From Sphingomonas_Q fennica_A (GTDB taxonomy: Bacteria > Pseudomonadota > Alphaproteobacteria > Sphingomonadales > Sphingomonadaceae): a stretch of 64,000 nucleotides of DNA. Below are positions 18,942-28,066 of this stretch, in pieces (within the stretch, counting starts at the first letter, position 1; the number at the start of each line of letters is the position of its first letter). The position numbers and the translations under genes are program-made. The stretch spans positions 124,001-188,000 of the forward strand of contig JAQIJD010000004.1 in assembly GCA_036946415.1 (NCBI GenBank), in the 5' to 3' direction. A model generated the notes under the pieces. It had not been told where the DNA came from. It did not search any database and saw only the letters and a program-made list of their open reading frames with translations.

Positions 18942-19943
18942 ATGCATGACGTGACGGTGATAAGCGCCTGGCACAACCGGGCGGACGCGGTCGACCTGTC
19001 GGTCGCCTCGCTCGCCGCGCAGGATTATCCCGCCTGTCGCATCATTCTCGTCGACGACGAATCGCGCGACGACACGTTTGCGGCGCTCAACCGCTGGGCG
19101 TCGGACCGGATCGAGGTCCGCCGCCAGAAGAATCGTGGCTTCACGCAGACGATGATCGATCTCTGCGCCGGGGCGGAGAGCGAATATATCGCCGTCCACG
19201 GCGCCGGCGACGAGAGCCTGCCCCAGCGCCTGTCCGCGCAGGTCGCCTTCCTGCGCGCGCATCCGAACGTCGTCGCGGTCGGCTGCGGGATCGAGAATGT
19301 CGACATCGTCAGCGGCCGGCGGTGGGACGTTCCGCCCCGCCATACGATCCGCCCCGGCCCGATCGCCGGCGATTTCGCCATCACCCATGGCGAGGTGATG
19401 TTCCGGCGCGACGCCTATCTGCGCGCCGGCGGCTATCGCACCGCCTTTGCGGTCGGCCAGGCGAGCGACCTGTTCCGCCGGATGAGCCGCCTCGGCGATT
19501 TCGGCTACGTCCCCGACATCCTCTACCGTCGCTACCTGCGGCTGGACGGGGTGAACGCCAAGATCGCCAAGGTCGCCGAACGGTCGGTGCTGGCCGCGAT
19601 CAGCGGGGCGGTGCACCGCCGGGCGGTGGCGGCAGGGGCGACGACGGGCGACGATCTCGATCGCTACGGCCAGCTCCTCGCCTATATGGCCCCGCACGAC
19701 AAGGCGGTGGCACGGAGCCTCGCCCAGGCCTCGACCCTCTATTGGGCGGCCGGGGACGGCGCGATGGCCCGCCGCCTCGCCCGCCGCTCGCTGGCCGAGG
19801 CGTGGACCTTGCGCGGCTGGCTGGCGCGCGCCGGCACGCTGGTCGGCGTCGGTCCGCTGCGCGCACCGATGGAGACGATCGCCCGCCGCCTCTCGCGCGG
19901 CGAGGGCGAGTTCGCGCGGGAGCGCCTGACCGGCGCCGGCTGA
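18942..19943 (+). CDS. Family 2 glycosyltransferase
   Basis: 333 aa from ATG 18942; upstream in-frame codons run through the palindrome and are not likely coding. GT-A fold: VTVISAWHNRADAVDLSVASL, VDDESRDDT, then VHGAGDESLPQRL where the usual D-x-D is GAGDES, and a C-terminal helical part without clear membrane segments. In the place of the acceptor-site ED is TAFAVGQASDLFRRMSRLG. Cytoplasmic sugar transferase for the repeat unit, donor unknown. Followed after 52 bases by an acyltransferase gene in the same direction. Confidence 0.8.
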   Translation: MHDVTVISAWHNRADAVDLSVASLAAQDYPACRIILVDDESRDDTFAALNRWASDRIEVRRQKNRGFTQTMIDLCAGAESEYIAVHGAGDESLPQRLSAQVAFLRAHPNVVAVGCGIENVDIVSGRRWDVPPRHTIRPGPIAGDFAITHGEVMFRRDAYLRAGGYRTAFAVGQASDLFRRMSRLGDFGYVPDILYRRYLRLDGVNAKIAKVAERSVLAAISGAVHRRAVAAGATTGDDLDRYGQLLAYMAPHDKAVARSLAQASTLYWAAGDGAMARRLARRSLAEAWTLRGWLARAGTLVGVGPLRAPMETIARRLSRGEGEFARERLTGAG

Positions 19944-19995
19944 CAAAAGCGGCCGACTCGGCTACATCCCGCCCGATCGGCATCGGGGGGTGGTG

Positions 19996-21849
19996 ATGAA
20001 GCATCGGGGGGATATCGACGGGCTGCGCGCGGTGGCGGTGCTGCCGATCGTGCTGTTCCATGCCGGCGTCTCGGCGTTGCAGGGCGGGTTCGTCGGCGTC
20101 GACGTCTTCTTCGTCATCTCGGGCTTCCTCATCACCGCGATCATCACCCGCGAGATGGCGGCCGACCGCCTCTCGATCGGCGATTTCTACCACCGCCGCA
20201 TCGTCCGCATCTTCCCGGCGCTGGTGGTGCTGCTGGCGGCGGTGCTGCTGATCGGCACGCAGCGGCTGCTGACCGGGGAGCTCGTGGGGCTGGCGCGGAG
20301 CGCGGCGGCGGCGATGGCCTTCGTCTCCAACATCTTCTTCTGGACCAATGCCGATTATTTCGCCGGCGCGGCGGAAGCCAAGCCGCTGCTCCACACCTGG
20401 TCGCTGGGGGTGGAGGAGCAATTCTACCTCTTCTACCCGTGGCTGCTGCTCGTGCTGCGCCGCCTGGCGCCGCGCCACGTCGGCCCGGCGGTGCTGGCGA
20501 TCACGCTCCTGTCCTTCGCGGCCAGCCTGATCGTCACCGCCCGCATGCCGACCACCGCTTTCTACCTGCTGCCGACCCGCGCATGGGAATTGGGGATCGG
20601 CGCGCTGGTGGCGCTCGGCCTCGCCCCGCGCCTCGCCTCGCCGGCCGCGCGTGAGGCGGCGGCGACGGCGGGCCTCGTGCTGATCGCCGCGGCGATCCTG
20701 TTCGTCCGCGCCGTTGCGGGCTTTCCCGCCCCTTATGCGGCGCTGCCCTGCTTCGGCGCGGCGCTGGTGATCGCTTACGGGGCGGAGACGCGGATCGGCG
20801 CGCTGCTGGCGCTGCCGCCGCTGCGCTGGATCGGCGCGGTCTCCTATTCGCTCTATCTGTGGCACTGGCCGATCATCACCTTCTACCGGCTCGAAACCGG
20901 CATGGCGCTGAACGGGGCCGAGACGGTGGCGCTGGTCGCCCTGTCGCTGCTGGCGGCGGCCGTTTCTTATTATCTGGTCGAACAACCGTGCCTGCGCCGC
21001 TGGCGGCAGGCGCCGGGCCGGCCGGTGCTGGTGGCGGGCGGCGCGGCGGTGGCGGCGGTCGCGGGGGCAGCGCTGCTCGTCGACGGCGGCGCCGCCGCGA
21101 TCGCGCAGGAACCCGCCGCCGTCGCCCGCGTCGCCGCCTACACCGATTATCGCGCGCTGCCACAATATGCCTATCAGTTCCGCAAGGGCCCCTGTTTCAT
21201 CGGCGAGGGCCAGGCGTTCGACGAGGCCGGCTGCCTCCGCCTCGATCCCGCCCGGCCCGACGTGCTGCTGCTGGGGGACAGCCACGCCGCCCAATATTGG
21301 CGAGCGCTGGCGCTGGCCTTCCCGCACGTCAACGTCATGCAGGCGACCGCCTCGGGCTGCCGCCCCGTCGTCCGCGCCGAAGGGGCGGCGCGCTGCACCG
21401 AGCTGGTCGATCGCGTGCTGCGGCAGGCGGTGCGGCGGCCCGGCACGGCCGGCGTGGTCCTCGCCGGCCGCTGGCAGGCGGGCGAGGCCGACCGGCTGGC
21501 GGATACGGTCCGCCGCCTGCGCAGGCTCGGCCTGCCCGTCACCGTCATCGGCCCCACCGTGGAATATGATGGGGAGATGCCGCAACTCCTCGCCCGCGCC
21601 ATGCTCCAGCAGGACATGGCCGGCATGGCGTGGCTGCGCACCGCCGGGCGCGACGCGCTCGATCGCCGGCTGGCGCGCCTCGTCGAAGGCGCCGGCGGCA
21701 CCTATCTGTCGGAGATCGCGGCCGAATGCCCGGCCGGCCGGTGCCGCCTGCTCGATCGCGAGGGCGGCCCCTATCATTTCGATTACGGCCATCTGACGCT
21801 CGCCGCCTCGCGCGACATCGTCGCCCGCCTCCCCTCGATCACCGGCTGA
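19996..21849 (+). CDS. Acyltransferase 3 with C-terminal SGNH domain (OafA/YrhL type)
   Basis: 617 aa, start ATG 19996 behind GGGGGGTGG. N-terminal acyltransferase-3 membrane domain: DIDGLRAVAVLPIVLFHAG, GVDVFFVISGFLIT, KPLLHTWSLGVEEQFYL. From about residue 390 a periplasmic SGNH domain: LLLGDSHAAQYWRAL with the nucleophile Ser, GRW block, and a C-terminal YHFDYGHLTLAAS with the D..H pair. This is the two-domain O-acetyltransferase type that moves acetyl through the membrane and puts it on a polysaccharide. A paralogue is at 56081-57955. Confidence 0.92.
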   Translation: MKHRGDIDGLRAVAVLPIVLFHAGVSALQGGFVGVDVFFVISGFLITAIITREMAADRLSIGDFYHRRIVRIFPALVVLLAAVLLIGTQRLLTGELVGLARSAAAAMAFVSNIFFWTNADYFAGAAEAKPLLHTWSLGVEEQFYLFYPWLLLVLRRLAPRHVGPAVLAITLLSFAASLIVTARMPTTAFYLLPTRAWELGIGALVALGLAPRLASPAAREAAATAGLVLIAAAILFVRAVAGFPAPYAALPCFGAALVIAYGAETRIGALLALPPLRWIGAVSYSLYLWHWPIITFYRLETGMALNGAETVALVALSLLAAAVSYYLVEQPCLRRWRQAPGRPVLVAGGAAVAAVAGAALLVDGGAAAIAQEPAAVARVAAYTDYRALPQYAYQFRKGPCFIGEGQAFDEAGCLRLDPARPDVLLLGDSHAAQYWRALALAFPHVNVMQATASGCRPVVRAEGAARCTELVDRVLRQAVRRPGTAGVVLAGRWQAGEADRLADTVRRLRRLGLPVTVIGPTVEYDGEMPQLLARAMLQQDMAGMAWLRTAGRDALDRRLARLVEGAGGTYLSEIAAECPAGRCRLLDREGGPYHFDYGHLTLAASRDIVARLPSITG

Positions 21850-21868
21850 CCGCCCGCCCCCTTGCGCG

Positions 21869-21900
21869 CCGCCGCCGGCCGTCCCTATGGCCGGCGGCGG
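21869..21900. other. GC-rich hairpin between acyltransferase and glycosyltransferase genes
   Basis: Twelve-bp arms (CCGCCGCCGGCC and its complement) around an 8-base loop in the 68-base gap. There is no T-run, so it is not a standard terminator; it may weaken read-through between the two co-directional genes or protect mRNA ends. Confidence 0.4.
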
Positions 21901-21917
21901 GCGGCACGGAGACGGCG

Positions 21918-22877
21918 ATGCGGGTGGACGAGCGGTTGGTCGGGGACGGGGCGGGGGCGCCCCGCATCGCCGTGCTGCTGCCCTGCTACAACGAGGCGGC
22001 GGCGATCGGCCAGACGATCGCCGGCTTCCGCGCCGCGCTGCCGGGGGCGGCGATCTACGTCTACGACAACAACAGCCGCGACGATACGGTGGCGGTGGCG
22101 CAGGCGGCGGGCGCGATCGTCCGCCGCGAACGCATCCAGGGCAAGGGCGCGGTCGTCCGCCGGATGTTCGCGGACGTCGATGCCGACGTCTATGTGATGG
22201 CCGATGGCGACGCCACCTACGATGCCGCCTCCGCCCCCGCGCTGGTCGAGCGCCTGCTCGGCGAACAGCTCGACATGGTCGTCGGCGCCCGCGTCAGCGA
22301 GGCGGAGCTCGCCTATCGCCGCGGCCACCGCTTCGGCAACGCGCTGCTGACGGGGATGCTCGCCCGCCTGTTCGGCCGCAGCTTCACCGACATATTGTCG
22401 GGCTACCGCGTCTTCTCGCGCCGCTTCGTCAAAAGCTTTCCCTCGCTGTCCGCGGGGTTCGAGATCGAGACCGAGATCAGCGTCCACGCGCTGGAACTGA
22501 AGATGCCGTGCGCCGAGGTGTCGACCCCTTATTTCGCCCGTCCCGAAGGCTCGGCCTCCAAGCTCAGCACCTATGGCGACGGGTGGCGGATCCTCTCGAC
22601 CATCCTCTCGCTTTACCGGATCGAGCGGCCGGTCCTCTATTTCGGCACGATCGCCGCCGCGCTGACATTGCTGGCCGCCATCCTCGCGCTGCCGCTGGCG
22701 ATCACCTATGCCGCCACCGGCCTCGTGCCGCGGATGCCGACGGCGGTGGCCGTCACCGGCCTCGTCATCCTGGCGGCGCTCAGCTTCTTCGCCGGGCTGA
22801 TCCTCGATACGGTGGTGCGCGGCCGGCGCGAGCTGCGCCGCCTCGCCTATCTTTCGCTGCCCGCCCCCAGCCGCTGA
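21918..22877 (+). CDS. Polyprenyl-phosphate-type family 2 glycosyltransferase (DPM1-like)
   Basis: 319 aa from ATG 21918 (CACGGAGAC upstream). Cytoplasmic GT2 domain: IAVLLPCYNEAAAIGQTI, VYDNNSRDDT, MADGDATYD as metal/donor site, RFGNALLTGMLARLFGR and FTDILSGYRVFSRRFVKSFP, all typical of dolichol/undecaprenyl-phosphate sugar transferases. Two C-terminal membrane segments (about residues 235-265 and 275-300). Likely makes a lipid-phosphate-linked sugar used for side-branch or membrane-side glycosylation, but a direct role in repeat-unit assembly is possible. The end overlaps the convergent flippase gene by 31 bases. Confidence 0.82.
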   Translation: MRVDERLVGDGAGAPRIAVLLPCYNEAAAIGQTIAGFRAALPGAAIYVYDNNSRDDTVAVAQAAGAIVRRERIQGKGAVVRRMFADVDADVYVMADGDATYDAASAPALVERLLGEQLDMVVGARVSEAELAYRRGHRFGNALLTGMLARLFGRSFTDILSGYRVFSRRFVKSFPSLSAGFEIETEISVHALELKMPCAEVSTPYFARPEGSASKLSTYGDGWRILSTILSLYRIERPVLYFGTIAAALTLLAAILALPLAITYAATGLVPRMPTAVAVTGLVILAALSFFAGLILDTVVRGRRELRRLAYLSLPAPSR

Positions 22878-24235
22878 GCGATCCGCTTCGCCGGCCCCGG
22901 CAGCGCCTTCACGATCGCGGCCATGTCGCCCGGCTGGGGCAGCAGCATCTGGCCGAGCGGAATGCCCACCATCCGCGAATAGAGCAGCATGTAGCCGAAG
23001 GTCGCGACGACATAGCCGATGCTGGAGGCGAGCGCCGCACCCATCGCGCCGTAGCGGTCGATCAGCAGCCAGCCCAGCACCACGTTCAGCACCAGCACCG
23101 GCAGCATCACGATCATCGATGCCCACGGCTTGCCGCGCCCGGCCATGTCGGTGTTGAGGACCTTGAAGACGATGAAGGCGACGATGCCGGGCAGCAGCGC
23201 GATGCAGATGTCCGCACTGTCGGCGAAGCGCGCGCCGTAGAGCAGCGGGAACAGATATTCCGCCGCCACGCCAAGCGCCGCCGACAGCAGCACCGCCGCC
23301 ACGAACGAGACGCGCGCCAGCATCAGCACCTTGCGCGAGAACAGCATGGGATCCTTGGCGTTCACCCCGCGCGACAGGAGGAGCGAGCTGAGCACGGTCG
23401 GGATCTCCCAGATCAGCTCGGCGATCGCCATCGCCTGCGCATAGAGGCCGACCTCGGCCAGCGTCCCCTCGCGCGCCAGCAGCAGGATCATCACCCGGTA
23501 GTTCAGCGTCAGGATGACGAGCGCCGCCGCATAGGACAGGCCGCGCCGCTGCAATTTCGCCGCCACCTCGCGGTCGAAGCCAAGCCGCAGCCGTTCCTCC
23601 TGCCCCAGCAGGTAGAGTGCGTAGACCGCGCTCAGCACCGCGCCGCCGGCGGTGGCAATCAGCGCCCCCTCCACCCCCGCGCCCAGCCCGCCGACGAGCA
23701 CCATCACCAGCAGCAAGGTCGCAAAGGCGGGGCGCCAGCTCGTCTTGCGGAATTCGCCGATCCGCTGGCGGCCGAGGAAGATGCCGCTGGCGTAGCTGGC
23801 GCTCAGCAGCAGCGGGATCGGCAGCACCGCCAGCAGCCTGAGCGTCCAGTTTCCTTCGGCGATATGCGCGAATTCGAAATAGGCGATCGACAGCGCCATG
23901 CCGATCGCGCTCATGATCGGCACCATCGTCAGCAGCGTCGGCTGGAGTCGCGACAGCGGAAAGATGCCGCGGCCGAGGTGGAAGGCGGTCGACTGGCGGA
24001 TGCCCATCTCGGCGATGCTGACCGACAATTGCTGCGGCACCTGCAAGGCGCTGACGAGGCCGCGACCGGCCGGCCCGAGCAGCCGCGCAAGGAAAAGGGA
24101 CGAGATGAACTGTGCCGCGCGCACGGCGACGCGACTGGTCACCACCCCCATCGCATCGGAGACGAAGCCCCCGCCAGCGGTCTTCCGGGTCGTGCCCGAG
24201 TCGGAATCAGTGGGCCGGCGGCCGCGATCACGCAT
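22847..24235 (-). CDS. Wzx-type polysaccharide flippase (MOP superfamily)
   Basis: 462 aa, about 12-13 membrane segments spread evenly, with an N-terminal SRVAVRAAQFISSLFLARLLGPAGRGLV typical of the polysaccharide-specific transporter group of the MOP superfamily. It would flip the undecaprenyl-diphosphate repeat unit to the periplasmic face for the Wzy-like polymerase. The start is not sure: ATG 24235 has no good ribosome site, and ATG 24151 (MGVVTSRVAVR) would give a more usual short N-terminus. Divergent from the 296-aa secreted protein across a relatively AT-rich spacer. Confidence 0.88.
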   Translation of the reverse strand: MRDRGRRPTDSDSGTTRKTAGGGFVSDAMGVVTSRVAVRAAQFISSLFLARLLGPAGRGLVSALQVPQQLSVSIAEMGIRQSTAFHLGRGIFPLSRLQPTLLTMVPIMSAIGMALSIAYFEFAHIAEGNWTLRLLAVLPIPLLLSASYASGIFLGRQRIGEFRKTSWRPAFATLLLVMVLVGGLGAGVEGALIATAGGAVLSAVYALYLLGQEERLRLGFDREVAAKLQRRGLSYAAALVILTLNYRVMILLLAREGTLAEVGLYAQAMAIAELIWEIPTVLSSLLLSRGVNAKDPMLFSRKVLMLARVSFVAAVLLSAALGVAAEYLFPLLYGARFADSADICIALLPGIVAFIVFKVLNTDMAGRGKPWASMIVMLPVLVLNVVLGWLLIDRYGAMGAALASSIGYVVATFGYMLLYSRMVGIPLGQMLLPQPGDMAAIVKALPGPAKRIAQRLGAGSER

Positions 24236-24371
24236 AGAAAACTAACCCACTTTGGTGCCGCAGCGGTGCGACGTGCACGCCCATGTCTAGCGCTTTTTCT
24301 TTGAAAATCCGGCCTTGTTTCGCTTGCGAACTGAAACACAAGGATATTTTGATGGTTAACGGGATATGAAT

Positions 24372-24477
24372 GGTTGACAAACCGTTACCACATTCGCAGA
24401 TCACAGCCATGGGCCAGTCCGGTTGGTGCCCGTGGGCTAACACGTTACTCTCCAACCGTTAACAAGGGGTTATCAAA
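24372..24477 (+). promoter_or_regulatory. Candidate promoter and ribosome site of the 296-aa gene
   Basis: A TTGACA at 24374-24379 matches the sigma-70 -35 consensus; 17 bases later is only a weak -10 (CAGATC). The ribosome site AAGGGG (24464-24469) is well placed before ATG 24478. The divergent spacer 24236-24477 is clearly richer in A/T than its surroundings and has two GTTAAC sequences, so regulatory use is likely. The exact promoter is not certain. Confidence 0.35.
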
Positions 24478-25368
24478 ATGGCGCTTGGACCGAATAACAC
24501 GCTCATCACGAGCGCGAACCGTATCGACATCGAAGCCAACGGCATCAGCGGCGAAACGCACCTCGGCACCGCGGGCGCCGACGCGTTCGTGATCGCCAAC
24601 GGCACGGTCGGCGACGATGCGATCGTCGGCTTCAGCAACAACGACACGATCATCACCTACAAGAAGATCTTCGACGGCAACAACGACGGCTACATCGATT
24701 TCGGCCCGAACTCGGTGCTCGACGTCGATCGTTTCGGTTCGGGCGATGCGCGCGCGGGTGAGGATCAGATCTCGGTTGCCGGCGCCGGCAACGAGCGCGT
24801 CCTGACCGTCCGCTACCTCGGCACCAAGGAAGGCGCCTTCGCCTATGGTGCGGCCAACGTGCGTGACGGCCTGCTCGGTCACTTCGACCGTGGCTTCGTC
24901 GACTCGAACGGCACGACCGGCGGCGACATCTCGACCGCGGCCTACACCAACAAGATCGACAACGACGTCGGCACGAACAACTTCAGCGCGCTGTTCACCT
25001 CGGGCTCGACCGTGCTGCTGACCGACAACGCCACCGGCCTGAACTTCGGCGGCGACACGATCACCGGCTTCGGCGCGGACGATCTGCTCGTCTTCACCAG
25101 CAAGCTGTATGACTCGGACAACAGCGGCATCGTCACCTTCGGTGGCAACAAGGTGCTCGACCTGTCCGGCTCGACCGGCCCGTCCTCGTCCGATCCGGCC
25201 GGCGGCCCCGGCGGCCAGCTCGATGCCGGTGCGGCGCGCGCCACCTCGGGCGTCACCTACCTCGGTGAGAAGAACATCGACGGCGTCAATTATTATTACT
25301 ACGGCACGGCGAACACCACGTTCAACGCCGCCGCCGTCGGCGTCGTCAACTACGACCTCACCGCCTGA
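24478..25368 (+). CDS. Secreted repeat protein with two Ca-binding-type repeats
   Basis: 296 aa, acidic, rich in Gly/Asp/Asn/Thr, no signal peptide and nearly no cysteine. It consists almost entirely of two copies of the ~100-residue repeat also found at the C-terminus of the 776-aa and 650-aa proteins: GDDAIVGFSNNDTIITYKK with DGNNDGYIDFG, then GGDTITGFGADDLLVFTSK with DSDNSGIVTFG; each ends with a YLG(T/E)KE/N..Y-Y-G strand. The D-x-N/D-x-D/S-G loops look like EF-hand calcium loops. The end NYDLTA fits a type I secretion signal type. Strong ribosome site and terminator point to high expression. A calcium-dependent surface or matrix protein is inferred. Confidence 0.72.
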   Translation: MALGPNNTLITSANRIDIEANGISGETHLGTAGADAFVIANGTVGDDAIVGFSNNDTIITYKKIFDGNNDGYIDFGPNSVLDVDRFGSGDARAGEDQISVAGAGNERVLTVRYLGTKEGAFAYGAANVRDGLLGHFDRGFVDSNGTTGGDISTAAYTNKIDNDVGTNNFSALFTSGSTVLLTDNATGLNFGGDTITGFGADDLLVFTSKLYDSDNSGIVTFGGNKVLDLSGSTGPSSSDPAGGPGGQLDAGAARATSGVTYLGEKNIDGVNYYYYGTANTTFNAAAVGVVNYDLTA

Positions 25369-25390
25369 ACTTCGCTTCAGCGATAAGAAA

Positions 25391-25427
25391 GGCCCGCTTT
25401 CCATCAGGAGAGCGGGCCCTTTTTTTG
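25391..25427. terminator. Bidirectional rho-independent terminator
   Basis: A 12-bp stem (GGCCCGCTTTCC / GGAGAGCGGGCC, one G-T pair) with loop ATCA. On the plus strand it is followed by CTTTTTTT and ends the 296-aa gene; on the minus strand by TTTCTTAT and can end the 650-aa gene. A second hairpin with 9-bp arms GCCCCGCAC/GTGCGGGGC is at 25443-25476. Confidence 0.88.
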
Positions 25428-25485
25428 TCTGCTCGACGGGGCGCCCCGCACCCTGCCCGAAGGCGGAGTGCGGGGCCGGCTCCGA

Positions 25486-27438
25486 TCAAAGGCCCAGCGT
25501 GGCGAGGCCCGCGGCCGAACCGACGGTGCTGTAGACGAAGTAGGTCACGTCGCCGCGGACCACCGAACCGTCGAACTCGATCGCGCCGATCTCCTGACCG
25601 CCGGTGCCCGAAAGGTCGATCTCGCCCAGCCCGCCGGCCAGCTTCAGCGTCCCGTCGGTCAGGTCGATCTGCCCGCCGACCGCCACCTTGCTGCCGAGCG
25701 CGGTGGTCGTGACCAGGATGTCGCGCGCCCCGAAATTGGCGATCGCGTCATGCCCCAGGTCCAGCCCCAGCGCCGTATCGAAGAAGAACTTGTTGATCTT
25801 GCGGTCCTTGGCGTCGCCGGTCAGCGAGTCGTCGCCCAGCGTGCCTTCCACGGCACCCTTGGGCCGGACCGCGCCGTCGGCATAGACCGAGAGGCCCGCC
25901 GCATCGTCGCCCAGGTAGCGGAGCGACTTCACGCCTTCCAGCACCACCGTGTCCTTCTGGTCGTTCAGCGTCAGCGTACCGCGGGCGAACTTGATGATCC
26001 CGTCGTTGTTGCTGTCGTTGATCGCGCCCTTCGTCACCAGCACGTCGTTGCCGCCGAAGCCGACCACGCGGTCCGCACCGTTGTTGCCGCCCAGATCGAA
26101 GAAGAAGCTGTTGGCCTTGGCGGTCGCGGTGAACACCTCGTTCGCGGCGTTCGATCCGTTGAACGTGCCGGCGCGCTGCAGCGTCGGCGAGTCGATCAGG
26201 CCGGGCACTTCCAGCGCCGGCGCGGTCGCCACGATCTTGACGGTCGCACCGTCGGTCTTGCCGCCGGCAGAAGCGTCGTAGGTGAAGCTGTCGGTGCCGA
26301 CGAAGCCCTTGTTCGCCGTATAGGCGAAGCTGCCGTCCGCGTTCAGCTTCAGCGTGCCGTTGGCCGGGCCGGACTTCAGCAGCGCGGCCAGCGCGCGGCC
26401 CGCCGGATCGCTGTCGTTCGAGAGGACGTTGCCGCTCAACGTCTTGCCCGTCTCGATGGTGAAGGCGTCGTCCTTGGCGTTGGGCGAGGGCGTCACGACC
26501 ACCGGCTCCTTCGCCGGCGTCGTCACCGGCGGCTTGACCACCGGCGGCACCACCACCGGCGGGGCGGTCACGACCGGCGGGGCGACCGAACCGGCGCCGG
26601 CGTCGATCTCGGCCAGCGTCTTGGTCATATTGTCGGTGATGCCCATGTAGAAGGTCACCACGGTCGACTTGCCGGCGCCCAGATCGCCCAGGCCGAAGGT
26701 GATGTTCATCGACTGGTCGGCCTTGACCGCATAGCCCGCCTTCTGCGGCGCGCCGTAGGCGGCCGCCTCATAGGGGTTCTCGTTGATGAAGCCGTAGGTG
26801 GAAACGACCGCGCGGGGATCGTCCGCATAGAAGAAATAGGGGTTGGCGCCGTTGACCGAAGCCGTGACCAGCGCCTCGCCGCCGCCCTGCTTCACGATCT
26901 TGTTCTCGGTCGCCATCGTCGTGCCGTGATCGGGATCGACCGTCCGCATGTAGCGCAGGTCGCTCAGCGTGCCGCCCGAATTGTTCGTCAGCGTCACGTC
27001 GACGCGGATATACTTGGCATCCTCCAGCAGGGTGAACTTCTGGTCGACCGCCAGCTTCTCGTTGGTGGCGCCGTTCCAATTCGCCTGCACGCCGTTCTTG
27101 ATCGCGCTGGTGGTCTGGCTGCCCTCGATCTCGCGCAGGCCGTCCAGCATCTGGTTGGAATGGACCAGCGTCTTGCCGCCGGCCTTGTAGCCGATGTTGA
27201 AGCCCTCGATCGCCACGCCGCGCAGCACGCCGTCCTGCAGCGTCGATTCCTTGCCGACGCCGAAGCCGTCGAGGTCGGCGAACAGGCCGACCGTCAGCTT
27301 CTTGTTCGCGGTGTCGGACGCAAAGCCGGTGGGCACGAATTTGGTCGAACCCAGCCCGCCATAGGCATTGATGCCGAGGCTGAGGAAGTCATTCTGGAGG
27401 AAGATCTCGGAACCGACCGTCGCGTTCTTTACAGCCAT
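25486..27438 (-). CDS. Multidomain secreted protein with cadherin-like domain and C-terminal Ca-binding-type repeats
   Basis: 650 aa from ATG 27438, preceded by AAGGAT; a TTG 18 bases earlier is less likely. No signal peptide. Residues 1-280 form a beta-rich domain of unknown type (SEIFLQNDFLSLGINAYGGL, then VTLTNNSGGTLSDLRYMRTV). Next comes a Pro/Val linker (PPVVTAPPVVVPPVVKPP), then an Ig/cadherin-like module of the 'tandem' type (DDAFTIETGKTLSGNVLSND, PANGTLKLNADGSFAYTA, FVGTDSFTYDAS), and two copies of the shared repeat (NGADRVVGFGGNDVLVT with DSNNDGIIKF; LGHDAIANFGARDILVTT). It ends YFVYSTVGSAAGLATLGL, near-identical to the 776-aa protein end. Likely type I secreted; adhesin or matrix role is inferred. 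Confidence 0.75.
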   Translation of the reverse strand: MAVKNATVGSEIFLQNDFLSLGINAYGGLGSTKFVPTGFASDTANKKLTVGLFADLDGFGVGKESTLQDGVLRGVAIEGFNIGYKAGGKTLVHSNQMLDGLREIEGSQTTSAIKNGVQANWNGATNEKLAVDQKFTLLEDAKYIRVDVTLTNNSGGTLSDLRYMRTVDPDHGTTMATENKIVKQGGGEALVTASVNGANPYFFYADDPRAVVSTYGFINENPYEAAAYGAPQKAGYAVKADQSMNITFGLGDLGAGKSTVVTFYMGITDNMTKTLAEIDAGAGSVAPPVVTAPPVVVPPVVKPPVTTPAKEPVVVTPSPNAKDDAFTIETGKTLSGNVLSNDSDPAGRALAALLKSGPANGTLKLNADGSFAYTANKGFVGTDSFTYDASAGGKTDGATVKIVATAPALEVPGLIDSPTLQRAGTFNGSNAANEVFTATAKANSFFFDLGGNNGADRVVGFGGNDVLVTKGAINDSNNDGIIKFARGTLTLNDQKDTVVLEGVKSLRYLGDDAAGLSVYADGAVRPKGAVEGTLGDDSLTGDAKDRKINKFFFDTALGLDLGHDAIANFGARDILVTTTALGSKVAVGGQIDLTDGTLKLAGGLGEIDLSGTGGQEIGAIEFDGSVVRGDVTYFVYSTVGSAAGLATLGL

Positions 27439-28009
27439 TGAATGGATCCTTCGCAAGGGGACGCATCCCGCGCCTTTTGACCGGGCCTCCCCCCGCAGCG
27501 ACCCGGTCGCTGGCAGGATTCGGCGTTCGATGAGAAGCAGTTACAGCGCGGCCGGCTACCGGCGGGTTGTCGCCTTTGGTTGCCCGCTCGTGAACCATTT
27601 GGAATTCCGGCATCGCCCCCGCGCACCGGATCCACCCCGCTGAAACCTGCCCCGCTTCACCCCCTGTTAACCATGAAATCCATAATGGGTCGAAACAGAT
27701 AGACCAGCCACGTCACGACCGGACGAAAGCCGCGCGCGACGAGACGAAGAAAAAAGGGGTCTCGCACCGCTGTTTCCATGACGAATCGGGCATGTTGCCC
27801 GGTTCGCCGATAGTCATGCGCAGTTAACGGTCCTTATACTGCGAATCGTTACGATTTCGATACTATGAAGAATATTTGCGGCGTCGCGCCGGTAGCGACG
27901 CGGCGCGGCCATTCGTATGGCAGCCGCCGGCGGCATCGGCCGGTCCACTGGGCCCGGCCGTTGGCGCCGACGGACTATACTGGTCGCCGCCCGTGGATGG
28001 CGCACACGC
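27439..28009. other. Intergenic spacer of about 570 bases
   Basis: No convincing gene on either strand. It holds the upstream region of the 650-aa gene (minus strand). Around 27820-27880 base composition is clearly richer in A/T (for example CGTTACGATTTCGATACTATG), so a promoter may lie there, far from the start at 27438. Two GTTAAC sequences occur (near 27667 and 27823). Nothing more can be supported. Confidence 0.5.
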
Positions 28010-28044
28010 AAAAAGGCCGGCCCGGGGCGATGCCCGGGCCGGCC
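28010..28044 (-). terminator. Rho-independent terminator of the 589-aa gene
   Basis: On the minus strand GGCCGGCCCGGG - short loop - CCCGGGCCGGCC followed by TTTTT, starting 23 bases after the stop at 28067. Perfect 12-bp stem. Confidence 0.9.
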
Positions 28045-28066
28045 AGTCCGATCGCCTGAAGGATCG

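Noticed and set aside
24461..24475. TTAA-N7-TTAT as a CtrA site before the 296-aa gene
   Set aside because: It overlaps the ribosome site AAGGGG and lacks the second TTAA; too weak to list as a site.
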